Program-made: the position numbers and the translations under genes
Notes under the pieces: generated by a model
Seen by the model: the letters and a program-made list of their open reading frames with translations, nothing else
Told to the model about the DNA's origin: nothing
Database searches by the model: none
Origin: JAPLMI01 sp043798375
GTDB lineage: Bacteria; Omnitrophota; Gorgyraeia; 2-01-FULL-45-10
Assembly: GCA_043798375.1 (NCBI GenBank)
Contig: JAZDOS010000014.1
Span: forward strand, 1 to 38,419
Direction of reading: 5' to 3'
DNA length: 38,419 nucleotides
Part shown: one piece after another, positions 1-7,179 of the stretch
Layout: every line of letters begins with the position of its first letter
How positions within the stretch are numbered: the first letter of the stretch is position 1

Positions 1-1
1 C

Positions 2-376
2 GCCCTGTATATCAGATTCCATTCGCGTAAAAACATCAAGGCGCCGCAAGTCGAAAGGTTTTTGTACCATATTTTGCGTCATCTCAAGGGTCCGGTTGTT
101 CTTTTGTGGGATAAGAGTCAGGTTCATCGAGCTGCCCTCGTTAAGAAACGCCTTAAACGGCATAAGAGAATCAACACACATTTCTTTCCCGGCTATGCGC
201 CCGAGCTTAATCCTGCTGAATTTATATGGGCGCAGCTTAAAAGAGCTGCCGCGAACTCTGTTCCCAAGAATCTGGAGCATCTTAAAAGTTCTCTTTTATC
301 ACCTTTGTGCAGGATTCGCGATTCGCAGCGTCTCCTGTGGTCATGCATCAGAGCATCGGATTTGCCCTGGAGATAG
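2..376 (+). CDS. IS630-family transposase, C-terminal part (cut by window edge)
   Basis: The frame is open to the left edge, so this is the 3' part of a longer gene. The translation matches the catalytic end of IS630/Tc1-type DDE transposases: an Asp in LLWDKSQVHRA, then about 35 residues later the Glu of the motif YAPELNPAEFIW. These are the second and third acidic residues of the D-D-E triad, which binds the metal ions that cut and rejoin DNA. The C-terminus (SQRLLWSCIRASDLPW) is of the normal type for the family, so the 3' end seems intact. Whether the whole gene is functional cannot be judged, as the first Asp lies outside the window. The terminal inverted repeat of the element is not clearly recognisable in the 55 bases before cutA. 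Confidence 0.85.
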   Translation, partial: ALYIRFHSRKNIKAPQVERFLYHILRHLKGPVVLLWDKSQVHRAALVKKRLKRHKRINTHFFPGYAPELNPAEFIWAQLKRAAANSVPKNLEHLKSSLLSPLCRIRDSQRLLWSCIRASDLPWR

Positions 377-431
377 TGTTTCTATTACTTATGCGTAAGT
401 CAGTAATACCCAACCTGAAATTACAATTCGG

Positions 432-776
432 ATGAATACCGATTTCATTATCGTTCTGGTCACCTGCGGCTCGAAAAAAGAGGCCGCGCGGCTCGCGGAT
501 AGCCTTTTGAAAAAGCGGCTTATAGCGTGCGCTAACATCGTTCCGGCCGTATTTTCAAAATTCCGGTGGAAGGGCAGGGTCGACAGCGCCGGGGAAGCTC
601 TTATAATAATCAAGACCACGCGCGAGCGTTTTAAGGCGATCGAGCGCGAGATAAAGCGCCTGCACAGTTACGATGCGCCGGAGATAATCGCAATACCGAT
701 TATCGAAGGAAGCAAAGAATATTTAAGATGGGTTGAAGATAATTCAAAAGTAAAAAGGAAAAAGCCGGGGCAGTAG
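432..776 (+). CDS. cutA: CutA1 divalent-cation tolerance family protein
   Basis: A 114-residue protein with the full CutA1 pattern: an N-terminal strand (IIVLVTCGSKKEAARLA), the conserved LIACANIVPAV segment, the FRWKGRV turn, ALIIIKT, and the C-terminal HSYDAPEIIAIPI-x-YLRWV. CutA1 is a small trimeric ferredoxin-like protein historically linked to copper tolerance; its true role is still unsettled. Length is normal for the family, with a short basic tail. The last codons and the stop (774-776) lie inside the tRNA gene that follows, an overlap of 10 bases. No strong ribosome binding site precedes the ATG. Confidence 0.92.
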   Translation: MNTDFIIVLVTCGSKKEAARLADSLLKKRLIACANIVPAVFSKFRWKGRVDSAGEALIIIKTTRERFKAIEREIKRLHSYDAPEIIAIPIIEGSKEYLRWVEDNSKVKRKKPGQ

Positions 777-842
777 CTCAGCTGGGAGAGCACCACGTTC
801 GCAACGTGGGGGTCGTGGGTTCGAATCCCATCTGCTCCACCA
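767..842 (+). tRNA. tRNA-Ala, anticodon CGC
   Basis: A complete cloverleaf can be drawn. The acceptor stem GGGGCAG (767-773) pairs with CTGCTCC (832-838) and includes a G3-U70 pair, the classical alanine identity element. The D arm is GCTC-AGCTGGGA-GAGC. The anticodon stem-loop is CCACG-TTCGCAA-CGTGG with anticodon CGC, reading GCG codons. The T arm is GTGGG-TTCGAAT-CCCAT. The discriminator is A839 and CCA (840-842) is encoded. The 5' acceptor strand overlaps the 3' end of cutA, so a cutA transcript must be cut by RNase P to release the tRNA, or the tRNA must have its own promoter inside cutA. Confidence 0.96.
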
Positions 843-845
843 AAT

Positions 846-1038
846 CAAATTTGGCCTCCGCCAAAAACTGTCGTCCTGGTTTTTGGCTCCGGCCCCGCCT
901 TCGGCGGGGGCTAATCGCCCAAATTTGTTTAAGGAAAACCTTTTAAATCAAAAGGTTTTCCTTAATGTTCCTTTCCAAAATTGCAAGTATCGGACTGGCG
1001 TCCGAACGTTTTTAAAGGGAAACTGCGTTTCCCTTTAA
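846..1038. repeat. Gene-free spacer filled with stacked inverted repeats
   Basis: This 206-base spacer contains no gene. It holds nested inverted repeats: CAAATTTGGC (846-855) can pair with a near-complement ending at 927, enclosing GCCAAAAAC/GTTTTTGGC (860-868/879-887) and CCCCGCC/GGCGGGG (893-899/903-909), which together draw as a three-way junction. Next comes a perfect 14-base-pair inverted repeat AAGGAAAACCTTTT/AAAAGGTTTTCCTT (931-944/950-963), then a 12-base-pair one (1012-1023/1027-1038) ending 10 bases before the next start codon. None is followed by a proper run of T, so typical intrinsic terminators are not evident. They look like palindromic repeat elements of the kind found elsewhere in this window. 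Confidence 0.75.
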
Positions 1039-1048
1039 TGTATCCCTT

Positions 1049-2515
1049 ATGAAGAATTTTGTTACATTGGCAATTATGTTATTCGCCTCCGCCGTTTTTG
1101 CCGCTGACGTCAAAGACGCGGATCTTGCGGGAAGCTGGTATCCCGGCAATAAGGCGGAGCTGGCGGGCCTGATTGACGGTTATATCAAGTCCGCAAATCC
1201 TGTAAGTATCGACGGACATGCCCTCGCCATAATCTCTCCGCACGCCGGATATCAGTTCTCGGGGCCGGTTGCCGCATACGGCTTCAAGGCTCTTCAGGGA
1301 AGAGAGATAAAGACCGTAATTCTCATAGGTTTCACCCACAGAAAAAGTTTCGACGGCATATCAATTTACGATAGAGGCGCTTTCAGAACGCCGCTCGGCG
1401 AAATTCCGGTTGATGAAAAACTGGCAGCTTTGATCAACGCCGGAAGCAGCAGGATCTTCTTTTATCCCGAAGCTTTTATTGAAGAAAATTCGATAGAGAC
1501 CGAAGTGCCGTTTATACAAACCGTTTTTAAGGATGCGTTACTTATTCCGATCGCATTCGGCGCCCGGTCTTACGGCGACGCGGTCATTTTGGCCGATGCC
1601 CTTGCCGATGTTTTAAAGGACAGGAATGATTACCTTATAGTCGCCTCAACCGACCTTTCGCATTACCATCCTTACGATGAGGCCAATTCAATAGATAAGC
1701 GCACATTAACGACTTTGAGCGCATTGAAAAGCAGGGCCTTTTATGACGCGGCGCAGGCCGATATATGCGAGGTGTGCGGTGTCATGCCGGTTACCGCGGC
1801 ATTGCTCACCGCAGAAAAGCTGGGATTCGATAAAATTAAAATTCTGAAATACGCGAATTCAGGCGATACGTTTGGGGACAAGTCCAGAGTTGTCGGATAT
1901 CTGAGCGCCGTGATATATAGAGAAGGAAAAAAGAAAGAGGGGGCGGCAATGCTGAACGATAGCCGGAGGAAAAGATTATTGCAGATTGCCAGGGAATCTA
2001 TCACAAGTTACGTGAGGGATGGAAAAAGAAAGGATTTTACCGAAAAGGATACCGTCCTGAATGAGCCTATGGGGGCGTTCGTAACGCTTCATGAGACTGG
2101 CGAGCTCAGAGGCTGCATAGGCAATATGGCGGGCCGCGGCCCCCTCTATCAGACCGTAGCCGATATGGCGATAGAGTCCGCGACCGGCGATCCGAGATTT
2201 CCGAAGCTAACACCCGCCGAAATAGAGAAGGTCGATATCGAGATCTCGGTACTGTCGCCGATGAAAAAGGTTTCGAGTTATGAAGAAGTGAATATCCCGG
2301 GTCACGGCGTAATGGTGAGAAAAGGGTTTAATAGCGGCGTATACCTGCCCCAGGTCGCCGATGAGACAGGATGGACGAGGGATGAGTTCCTGTCCAGCCT
2401 GTGCGCCCATAAAGCGGGGCTCCCCGCCGGCGCGTGGAAAGATCCCGCGGCGGAAATTTACGTGTTTACCGCCGAAGTATTCGGAAACCAAAAGGAGGCT
2501 CGAAGTGAAGAATAA
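1049..2515 (+). CDS. Exported MEMO1-family / AMMECR1 domain fusion (AmmeMemoRadiSam B+A)
   Basis: Two families joined in one 488-residue chain. Residues 1-18 are a clear signal peptide (hydrophobic core ending ASAVFA-A). Residues about 22-290 are a MEMO1-like domain (AmmeMemoRadiSam system protein B) with the metal-site residues in place: His65 in ISPHAGY, His97 in GFTHRKS, the STDLSHYHP histidines and Cys243 in EVCGVMP. Residues about 305-480 are an AMMECR1 domain (system protein A) with the hallmark LRGCIG (Cys356). In many genomes A and B accompany a radical SAM enzyme; none is visible here. The molecular function of the system is unresolved; MEMO-like enzymes resemble metal-dependent extradiol dioxygenases. 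The signal peptide is odd for a family usually thought to be cytoplasmic. The next gene overlaps the 3' end by 11 bases. Confidence 0.9.
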   Translation: MKNFVTLAIMLFASAVFAADVKDADLAGSWYPGNKAELAGLIDGYIKSANPVSIDGHALAIISPHAGYQFSGPVAAYGFKALQGREIKTVILIGFTHRKSFDGISIYDRGAFRTPLGEIPVDEKLAALINAGSSRIFFYPEAFIEENSIETEVPFIQTVFKDALLIPIAFGARSYGDAVILADALADVLKDRNDYLIVASTDLSHYHPYDEANSIDKRTLTTLSALKSRAFYDAAQADICEVCGVMPVTAALLTAEKLGFDKIKILKYANSGDTFGDKSRVVGYLSAVIYREGKKKEGAAMLNDSRRKRLLQIARESITSYVRDGKRKDFTEKDTVLNEPMGAFVTLHETGELRGCIGNMAGRGPLYQTVADMAIESATGDPRFPKLTPAEIEKVDIEISVLSPMKKVSSYEEVNIPGHGVMVRKGFNSGVYLPQVADETGWTRDEFLSSLCAHKAGLPAGAWKDPAAEIYVFTAEVFGNQKEARSEE

Positions 2516-3413
2516 AAAATTGATCATAGGTTTGGCGGTTGCGGCAGTTATTTTGGGAATTATAGTTGTCAAAAGTCCTAATGTCCTGAAGGGAAAGGCG
2601 AAGAAGGCGGCCTTGCCCGCCAGGGCTGAACAGGCGAAGGCTAAGACATCGGCCGCGGCCAGGAAGGCGTTTTCGAAAGATATGGGCGGCCTCACCGTCA
2701 AGATCGCGGGCATCAATAAAAAGGATATGTATGCGGGAGTGACCGCTTACAGGTCTACCGATAAACGTTCGAGTGTCTACGCCGCGACATTCAATTCGAA
2801 CAGGATGCAGGAACTCCTGCCGGGCACTTACGATATCCAGATACAAACGATCCCGCCCATCCTTTATAAAGGCATCACGGTATCTAATGGCAAGGAGACT
2901 GTCGAGGATTTGGGCGTATTGGCCGGAACCCTCAATGTTAAGCTGCTGAACTCGAAGAAGAAAGAGGCCTACGTTATTTTCAAGGTCATGTGTAAAAAGT
3001 CCGGCATTACGGCGGCATCCGGCGCTACAAACAGGGCGATTGAGTTAATTCCGGGAACATATGACATAGATGTAGGCACCATGCCGCGTGAGTTTAAGAA
3101 AGACGTGAAGGTTGAAGCCGGAAAAGAGACGGTGGTGGATTTGGGATATCCGATGGGAGCCATGGTTATTAAGGCAGCCGACGAAAATAATAAAGAAATC
3201 CGGTTAAATGTCAGGATAAAGAAGGCGGATACCAATGAAGCTGTGGCCAGCACCATAACCAATAGGCCGATAGAGATATTGAAAGGAGTTTATACCGTCG
3301 AACTGCTTTCTTCGCCCGTTCAGACCAAAAAAGATGTGGTTGTAGAGGCGGGAAGCGAATCGGCGGTTGAATTCACAGTCCAGGCGCCCCCTAAAACCGC
3401 CGTTAAAAAATGA
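2505..3413 (+). CDS. Membrane-anchored protein with three 77-residue beta-sandwich-like repeats
   Basis: The start is taken at GTG 2505, because a near-perfect AGGAGG lies at 2493-2498, six bases upstream; longer upstream reading is only a shadow of the preceding gene. The 302-residue product has an N-terminal membrane segment (residues 4-22) followed by a basic, Ala-rich linker. Three repeats follow with exact 77-residue spacing: PGTYDI at 106, PGTYDI at 183 and KGVYTV at 260, each followed by a strand and KETV-DLG or a similar turn. The pattern resembles PEGA-like or carboxypeptidase-regulatory-like beta domains, which are usually extracytoplasmic binding or structural modules. I do not recognise a specific family. 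Overlap with the MEMO-AMMECR1 gene suggests co-translation and a shared envelope role, which is inference. Confidence 0.8.
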   Translation: MKNKKLIIGLAVAAVILGIIVVKSPNVLKGKAKKAALPARAEQAKAKTSAAARKAFSKDMGGLTVKIAGINKKDMYAGVTAYRSTDKRSSVYAATFNSNRMQELLPGTYDIQIQTIPPILYKGITVSNGKETVEDLGVLAGTLNVKLLNSKKKEAYVIFKVMCKKSGITAASGATNRAIELIPGTYDIDVGTMPREFKKDVKVEAGKETVVDLGYPMGAMVIKAADENNKEIRLNVRIKKADTNEAVASTITNRPIEILKGVYTVELLSSPVQTKKDVVVEAGSESAVEFTVQAPPKTAVKK

Positions 3414-3414
3414 G

Positions 3415-3460
3415 CCCAGCACCTTCTTATAGGTGCTGGCGAAAAGAAGAAGGTGCTGGG
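3415..3460 (+). promoter_or_regulatory. Bistable hairpin over the rsmE ribosome binding site
   Basis: CCCAGCACCTTCTT (3415-3428) and AAGAAGGTGCTGGG (3447-3460) form a perfect 14-base-pair inverted repeat. The core word AGGTGCTGG occurs twice, at 3431-3439 and 3451-3459, so the left arm CCAGCACCT (3416-3424) can pair with either copy. The distal arm holds the only Shine-Dalgarno-like sequence (AAGAAGG, 3447-3453) and the first base of the GTG start. Pairing with the distal copy would hide the ribosome site; pairing with the near copy would free it. The regulatory role is inferred from the geometry. Confidence 0.55.
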
Positions 3461-4197
3461 TGAGCCGGTTCTTCATTCCGAAAGAATCCGTCCGGGGGAA
3501 GATTATTTTAATAACCGGTAAAGAAGCGCATCACATCCTCGATGTCCTGCGCCTGGGCGTACTCGATAAGATCGTCGCCTTCGACGGAAGCGGCAAGGAA
3601 TACGTAGGATTTATAAAAGACACGAAGCGCGGCGTTCTATCCGTCGAAATCGTCGAGACGAGGACGCCGTCAGGGCCCGGGGCGTCCAGGATTACCCTTA
3701 TTCAGGCCCTTCCGAAGAAAGAGAAGATGGATTACATCATCGAAAAATCCACTGAACTCGGCGTCCATTCGATCGTGCCGGTAATAACCGAAAGAACTAT
3801 TCCCAGATGGGACGCGCCCAAGAAGGCGGCTCAAGGCCAAAGATGGATGAAGATCGCGAAGGAGGCGTCCAAACAGTGCGGCAGGGTGGATATCCCCAAG
3901 ATAGAGAGAATAATGACTTTTTCGGAAGAAATGGCGAAGGGCGCGGCCGATTACGATCTCGCGCTGATAGCCGCTTTGACCGACGAAGCGATCCGGTTGA
4001 AAGAGGCATTGTCAGGTTTTAAAGGAGGTAAAGCCGCTATAGCTATCGGCCCCGAAGGCGATTTCACACCCCGCGAGATAAGACAAGCAAGAGAAGCGGG
4101 TTTTAAATCGATAAATCTGGGGCCCCGGGTCTTGAAGAGCGATACGGCAGGCCTTGCAACTCTTGCGATATTAAATTATGAGCTTTCAAACAGTTAA
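3460..4197 (+). CDS. rsmE: 16S rRNA (uracil-1498-N3)-methyltransferase RsmE
   Basis: A 245-residue SPOUT-type methyltransferase that methylates U1498 of 16S rRNA with S-adenosylmethionine. The N-terminus (SRFFIP, then KEAHHILDVLRLG) is the PUA-like RNA-binding part; KKEKMDYIIEKSTELGVHSIVPV is split by family-typical turns; the C-terminal trefoil knot carries AIAIGPEGDFTPREI and LGPRVLKSDTAGLA, with Asp where GPEGGF is usual. GTG at 3460 is chosen because it gives the canonical start and has AAGAAGG six bases upstream. The upstream hairpin includes this site. The 3' end overlaps mtaB by 20 bases, so both rRNA and tRNA modification enzymes are co-translated. Confidence 0.93.
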   Translation: MSRFFIPKESVRGKIILITGKEAHHILDVLRLGVLDKIVAFDGSGKEYVGFIKDTKRGVLSVEIVETRTPSGPGASRITLIQALPKKEKMDYIIEKSTELGVHSIVPVITERTIPRWDAPKKAAQGQRWMKIAKEASKQCGRVDIPKIERIMTFSEEMAKGAADYDLALIAALTDEAIRLKEALSGFKGGKAAIAIGPEGDFTPREIRQAREAGFKSINLGPRVLKSDTAGLATLAILNYELSNS

Positions 4198-5545
4198 CCA
4201 TAAAAGGTTCTTCATCCATACGCTTGGGTGCAAGGTAAACCAGTACGAATCCCAGGTGATGCGCGAGATGCTTTTGAAGGCCGGTTACAGAGAATGCCTT
4301 TCAAAGGATATCGCCGACGTCTATATACTTAATACCTGCACGGTCACGCATCATGCCGACCGGGAATCCCGCCGCTGGGTAGGGTTATTTCACAGGGCCA
4401 ATCCCAAGGCAAAAATTGTCATTACAGGCTGCTATATTGAAAACGATTCCGAAGGCGTTTCTATTCTTCCCGGTGTGGCGCATATTATAAAGAACTCTGA
4501 CAAGGGAAGGGTAGCCGATATACTGGACGGACGCCTGCCCGCCGAAGCCTCGGCGAAGGCGGGACGAAAGACGAAAGACGAAAGACGAGAACGCTTTGAT
4601 CATTTATCAATCACGAGCTTTGAAGGTCACACCAAGGCATTTGTGAAGATACAGGACGGCTGCGAGAATAGCTGCTCTTATTGCAAGGTGCCGCTTGTGA
4701 GAAGCGCCGTAAGATCAAAGCCGGTAAAGTTTATCACAGAAGAGGTGCGGACCCTTGTCGAAAACGGTTATAAAGAGATAGTCCTGGTGGGGATCTGCCT
4801 TGGCGCATGGGGAAGCGACCTTTTTCCGGGCGAGATCGCGAGATCCGTCGGCATGAAAGGGGCGGTACTCGTCGATGCGTTGAAGGCGATCGATAATATA
4901 AAGGGCGATTTCAGGATACGTTTGAGTTCGATAGAGCCTAGATATGTCACTGATGAGCTCATCGGCTTCATGGCGAAAACGAGGCGCATGTGCCGCCACC
5001 TTCACATTCCGCTTCAGTCAGGAGACGATGAGACCCTGAAGGTGATGAACAGGCCATATACGACCGCAGATTACAAATCGCTCATTGAGAAGGCCAGGTC
5101 CGGGATTAAGGATGTAGCGATAACCACGGATATCCTCGTAGGATTTCCCGGCGAGACGGACGAACGATTTCATAGCACGGTGAATTTCGTCAAGGAGATT
5201 ATTCCGGCGAGGACGCACATCTTCAGATTCAGTAAAAGAAAGGGGACCTCTGCCTACGAGATGGCCGATGTCGTAAGTAATGATGTTGCGAAGCAGAGGT
5301 ACATGGTTCTCAGGACGGTAACGCTTATAGCGTCCTGTCTCTACAGGTCCGGGTTCCTGGGCGAGAAATTAGATGTGCTGGTTGAATCCAAAAGAGATAA
5401 AAACTCGAACCTTCTTACGGGATATACCGATAATTATATCCGGGTGCTGTTTAAAGGGCCGGACGAACTTATGAAGAAGATAGCGCCTGTGAAGATCACG
5501 GACATAACACTTATGCAGACGCTGGGAGAGTATGATGGAACCTAA
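4178..5545 (+). CDS. mtaB: tRNA t6A37 methylthiotransferase (MtaB-type, MiaB family)
   Basis: A 455-residue radical SAM methylthiotransferase that adds a methylthio group to t6A37 of tRNAs reading ANN codons. The N-terminal UPF0004 domain has the three cluster cysteines (Cys18 in TLGCKVNQYES, Cys54 in NTCTV, Cys85 in ITGCY). The radical SAM CxxxCxxC is at Cys162-Cys166-Cys169, followed by PLVRSAVRSKP. DILVGFPGETDE and HIFRFSKRKGTSA are typical of the MtaB branch, and a C-terminal TRAM-like domain ends the protein. Residues about 118-137, in the linker between the first two domains, are encoded by a palindromic repeat plus a heptamer array and look foreign. It overlaps rsmE by 20 bases and the next gene by 14. 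Confidence 0.9.
   Translation: MSFQTVNHKRFFIHTLGCKVNQYESQVMREMLLKAGYRECLSKDIADVYILNTCTVTHHADRESRRWVGLFHRANPKAKIVITGCYIENDSEGVSILPGVAHIIKNSDKGRVADILDGRLPAEASAKAGRKTKDERRERFDHLSITSFEGHTKAFVKIQDGCENSCSYCKVPLVRSAVRSKPVKFITEEVRTLVENGYKEIVLVGICLGAWGSDLFPGEIARSVGMKGAVLVDALKAIDNIKGDFRIRLSSIEPRYVTDELIGFMAKTRRMCRHLHIPLQSGDDETLKVMNRPYTTADYKSLIEKARSGIKDVAITTDILVGFPGETDERFHSTVNFVKEIIPARTHIFRFSKRKGTSAYEMADVVSNDVAKQRYMVLRTVTLIASCLYRSGFLGEKLDVLVESKRDKNSNLLTGYTDNYIRVLFKGPDELMKKIAPVKITDITLMQTLGEYDGT
4538..4584. repeat. Palindromic repeat plus 7-base tandem array inside mtaB
   Basis: The palindrome is CCCGCC-GAA-GCC-TC-GGC-GAA-GGCGGG (4538-4563). It runs straight into three copies of ACGAAAG (4564-4584). Together they encode the low-complexity, charged linker at residues 121-136 of MtaB without breaking the frame. 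The same stem plan, CCGCC-GAA-GC...GC-GAA-GGCGG, occurs inside the FMN riboswitch at 28424-28464, so it is a dispersed repeat. Confidence 0.8.
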
Positions 5546-6311
5546 CGGGGTGAGCATAGTGATAGCCGTATGGAACCAGCTTCGCTATACGCGGCTTACC
5601 GTCGAGGCGCTGTTAAAAAATACCGGGAAGACGCCTTTTGAACTTGTAATAATCGATAACGGCTCAAGGCCGGACGTCAAAAATTATTTTGAGGTTTTAA
5701 AGAATAAAGGCGTCGCGATGCAGTATATAAGGAATGAAAAAAATCTGGGGCCGATAAGGGCGATCAACCAGGGGGCGGCCGCCGCGAAATACGATTACAT
5801 ATGTATCATGCATAATGATCTTCTTATACTGGAAGACGGATGGCTGGAAAAGATCGTGAAGGTTTTCGAGCGCGATCCCGCGATAGGCATAGCGGGCCTG
5901 GCGGGGAGGAAAGAGATATACGATACGGGGTGCGTGAACGAGGCATCGCTTAAGCATAATCTTAAGTCTGAGGATTTGAACGCGCCGATGGCCGAAGAGG
6001 CTGCCGATGTCGCGGTGATCGACGGGCTATGTTTCGTGATGGCGAGGCGATTCTTTGAAAAGTCGAAGGGGTTTGACGAAACGTTCGGTTATATGCACTG
6101 CTATGACCTTGATATATCACTCGAGAGCATCTCGGCGGGTTTCAGGAATGTAGTTGTTAATGTCGCGGCGATGCACATAGGTAACGGCGGGATGACGAGG
6201 CGCCTTGGCGAATACAAAGAACTCGTCAAAGACGACTACGGGCTCCTGAAGAAGAACTGTAAAATTTTATCCGAGAAGTGGCGCCGCCTGCTGCCGGTAA
6301 AAATATCTTGA
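5532..6311 (+). CDS. GT2-family glycosyltransferase
   Basis: A 259-residue GT-A fold glycosyltransferase of family 2. The nucleotide-sugar region reads SIVIAVWNQLRYTRLTVEALLKNT, then LVIIDNGS and IRNEKNLGPIRAINQG, all typical of family 2. The acidic metal-binding motif appears as HND in YICIMHNDLLIL, a variant of DxD seen in rhamnosyltransferase-like members. DGLCFVMARRFFEKSKGFDETFGYMHCYDLDISL is the usual acceptor-side segment, here broken across residues about 158-192. No membrane segment is seen, so it acts in the cytoplasm, probably in surface polysaccharide assembly; donor and acceptor are unknown. The start overlaps mtaB by 14 bases; ATG 5535 is an equal alternative. Confidence 0.85.
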   Translation: MMEPNGVSIVIAVWNQLRYTRLTVEALLKNTGKTPFELVIIDNGSRPDVKNYFEVLKNKGVAMQYIRNEKNLGPIRAINQGAAAAKYDYICIMHNDLLILEDGWLEKIVKVFERDPAIGIAGLAGRKEIYDTGCVNEASLKHNLKSEDLNAPMAEEAADVAVIDGLCFVMARRFFEKSKGFDETFGYMHCYDLDISLESISAGFRNVVVNVAAMHIGNGGMTRRLGEYKELVKDDYGLLKKNCKILSEKWRRLLPVKIS

Positions 6312-6335
6312 CAGCGGCGAATATATGGCTACAAT
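6308..6335 (+). promoter_or_regulatory. Sigma-70 type promoter for the fab-etf cluster
   Basis: TTGACA (6308-6313), a 16-base spacer and TACAAT (6330-6335). The -35 box overlaps the stop codon of the glycosyltransferase. Transcription would start near 6342 and give a leader of about 70 bases containing the fabG hairpin. Confidence 0.7.
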
Positions 6336-6366
6336 AGCTGAAAACGCATGAAAGGTTGTTATGAAC

Positions 6367-6415
6367 CCCCGTTAGACCTTATGGTCCTATGGGGTCTAAT
6401 GGAGGTCTAACGGGG
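6367..6415 (+). promoter_or_regulatory. Bistable hairpin ending on the fabG start codon
   Basis: CCCCGTTAGACC (6367-6378) pairs perfectly with GGTCTAACGGGG (6404-6415). The word GGTCTAA also occurs at 6393-6399, so TTAGACC (6372-6378) has two possible partners. The distal arm starts within the only Shine-Dalgarno candidate, GGAGG (6401-6405), and ends on the first base of the GTG start at 6415. This is the same plan as the rsmE leader but with an unrelated sequence. Confidence 0.55.
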
Positions 6416-7155
6416 TGAAGCTCAAAGGTAAGGTTGCGATAATCACAGGCGGTGCGAGAGGAATAGGCAAGGAAATAGCGCTTCTCTTTGCTATAGAAGG
6501 CGCCGATATCGCGATATGCGACGTCAATGCCGAAACGCTTGCCGAAACCGCTAAAGAGATTGAGGCGCTTGGCCGCGGCGCAGTGACAGGTGTGGTAGAC
6601 GTTACAAAACCCGACCAGGTCGATGGGTTTGTCCAAAAAACGCTTGACAAATTTAAAAAAATAGATATACTTGTTAACAATGCGGGCATTACCAGGGATG
6701 GGCTTATAGTCAGGATGTCGGAAGCTGACTGGGACATGGTTCTGGCCGTTAACCTGAAGGGTGCTTTCAACTGCACCAAGGCCGTATCGAAGATCATGAT
6801 GAGAGAGCGTGACGGGCGTATCGTCAATATGGCCTCTATAATAGGTATAATGGGTAATGCCGGCCAGGCAAATTACGCCGCTTCGAAGGGCGGCCTGATA
6901 GCGTTGACAAAAACGGTCGCTAAGGAGCTTGCGTCGCGCAATGTAAGAGCAAACGCCATAGCTCCCGGTTTTATCCAGACCGATATGACCGCGAAATTAT
7001 CCGATGAAGTTAAGGGCGAGATGCTGAAGTACGTTCCGCTTGCGAAGTTCGGGACGGTTACGGATGTTGCGAATCTCGCGTTATTTTTAGTGAGTGACGA
7101 TTCGGCCTATATAACGGGACAGGTTGTGCAGGTCGATGGCGGAATGGTAATGTAA
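6415..7155 (+). CDS. fabG: 3-oxoacyl-[acyl-carrier-protein] reductase FabG
   Basis: A 246-residue short-chain dehydrogenase that reduces 3-oxoacyl-ACP with NADPH in type II fatty acid synthesis. TGGARGIG (residues 11-18) is the cofactor-binding loop, NNAG (88-91) follows, and the catalytic residues are Ser141, Tyr154 and Lys158. The end, GQVVQVDGGMVM, is typical of FabG. Start is GTG 6415, with GGAGG nine bases upstream and partly inside a hairpin. It is first in a run fabG-acpP-fabF; fabD, fabH, fabZ and an enoyl-ACP reductase gene are not in the window. Confidence 0.95.
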   Translation: MKLKGKVAIITGGARGIGKEIALLFAIEGADIAICDVNAETLAETAKEIEALGRGAVTGVVDVTKPDQVDGFVQKTLDKFKKIDILVNNAGITRDGLIVRMSEADWDMVLAVNLKGAFNCTKAVSKIMMRERDGRIVNMASIIGIMGNAGQANYAASKGGLIALTKTVAKELASRNVRANAIAPGFIQTDMTAKLSDEVKGEMLKYVPLAKFGTVTDVANLALFLVSDDSAYITGQVVQVDGGMVM

Positions 7156-7179
7156 TTATCGTAACTATAAGGAGGGGAA

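Noticed and set aside
2361..2504. A 5' extension of the membrane-anchored repeat protein gene
   Set aside because: It reads out of frame through the AMMECR1 domain, is rich in shadow-type residues, and a strong AGGAGG supports GTG 2505 as the start.
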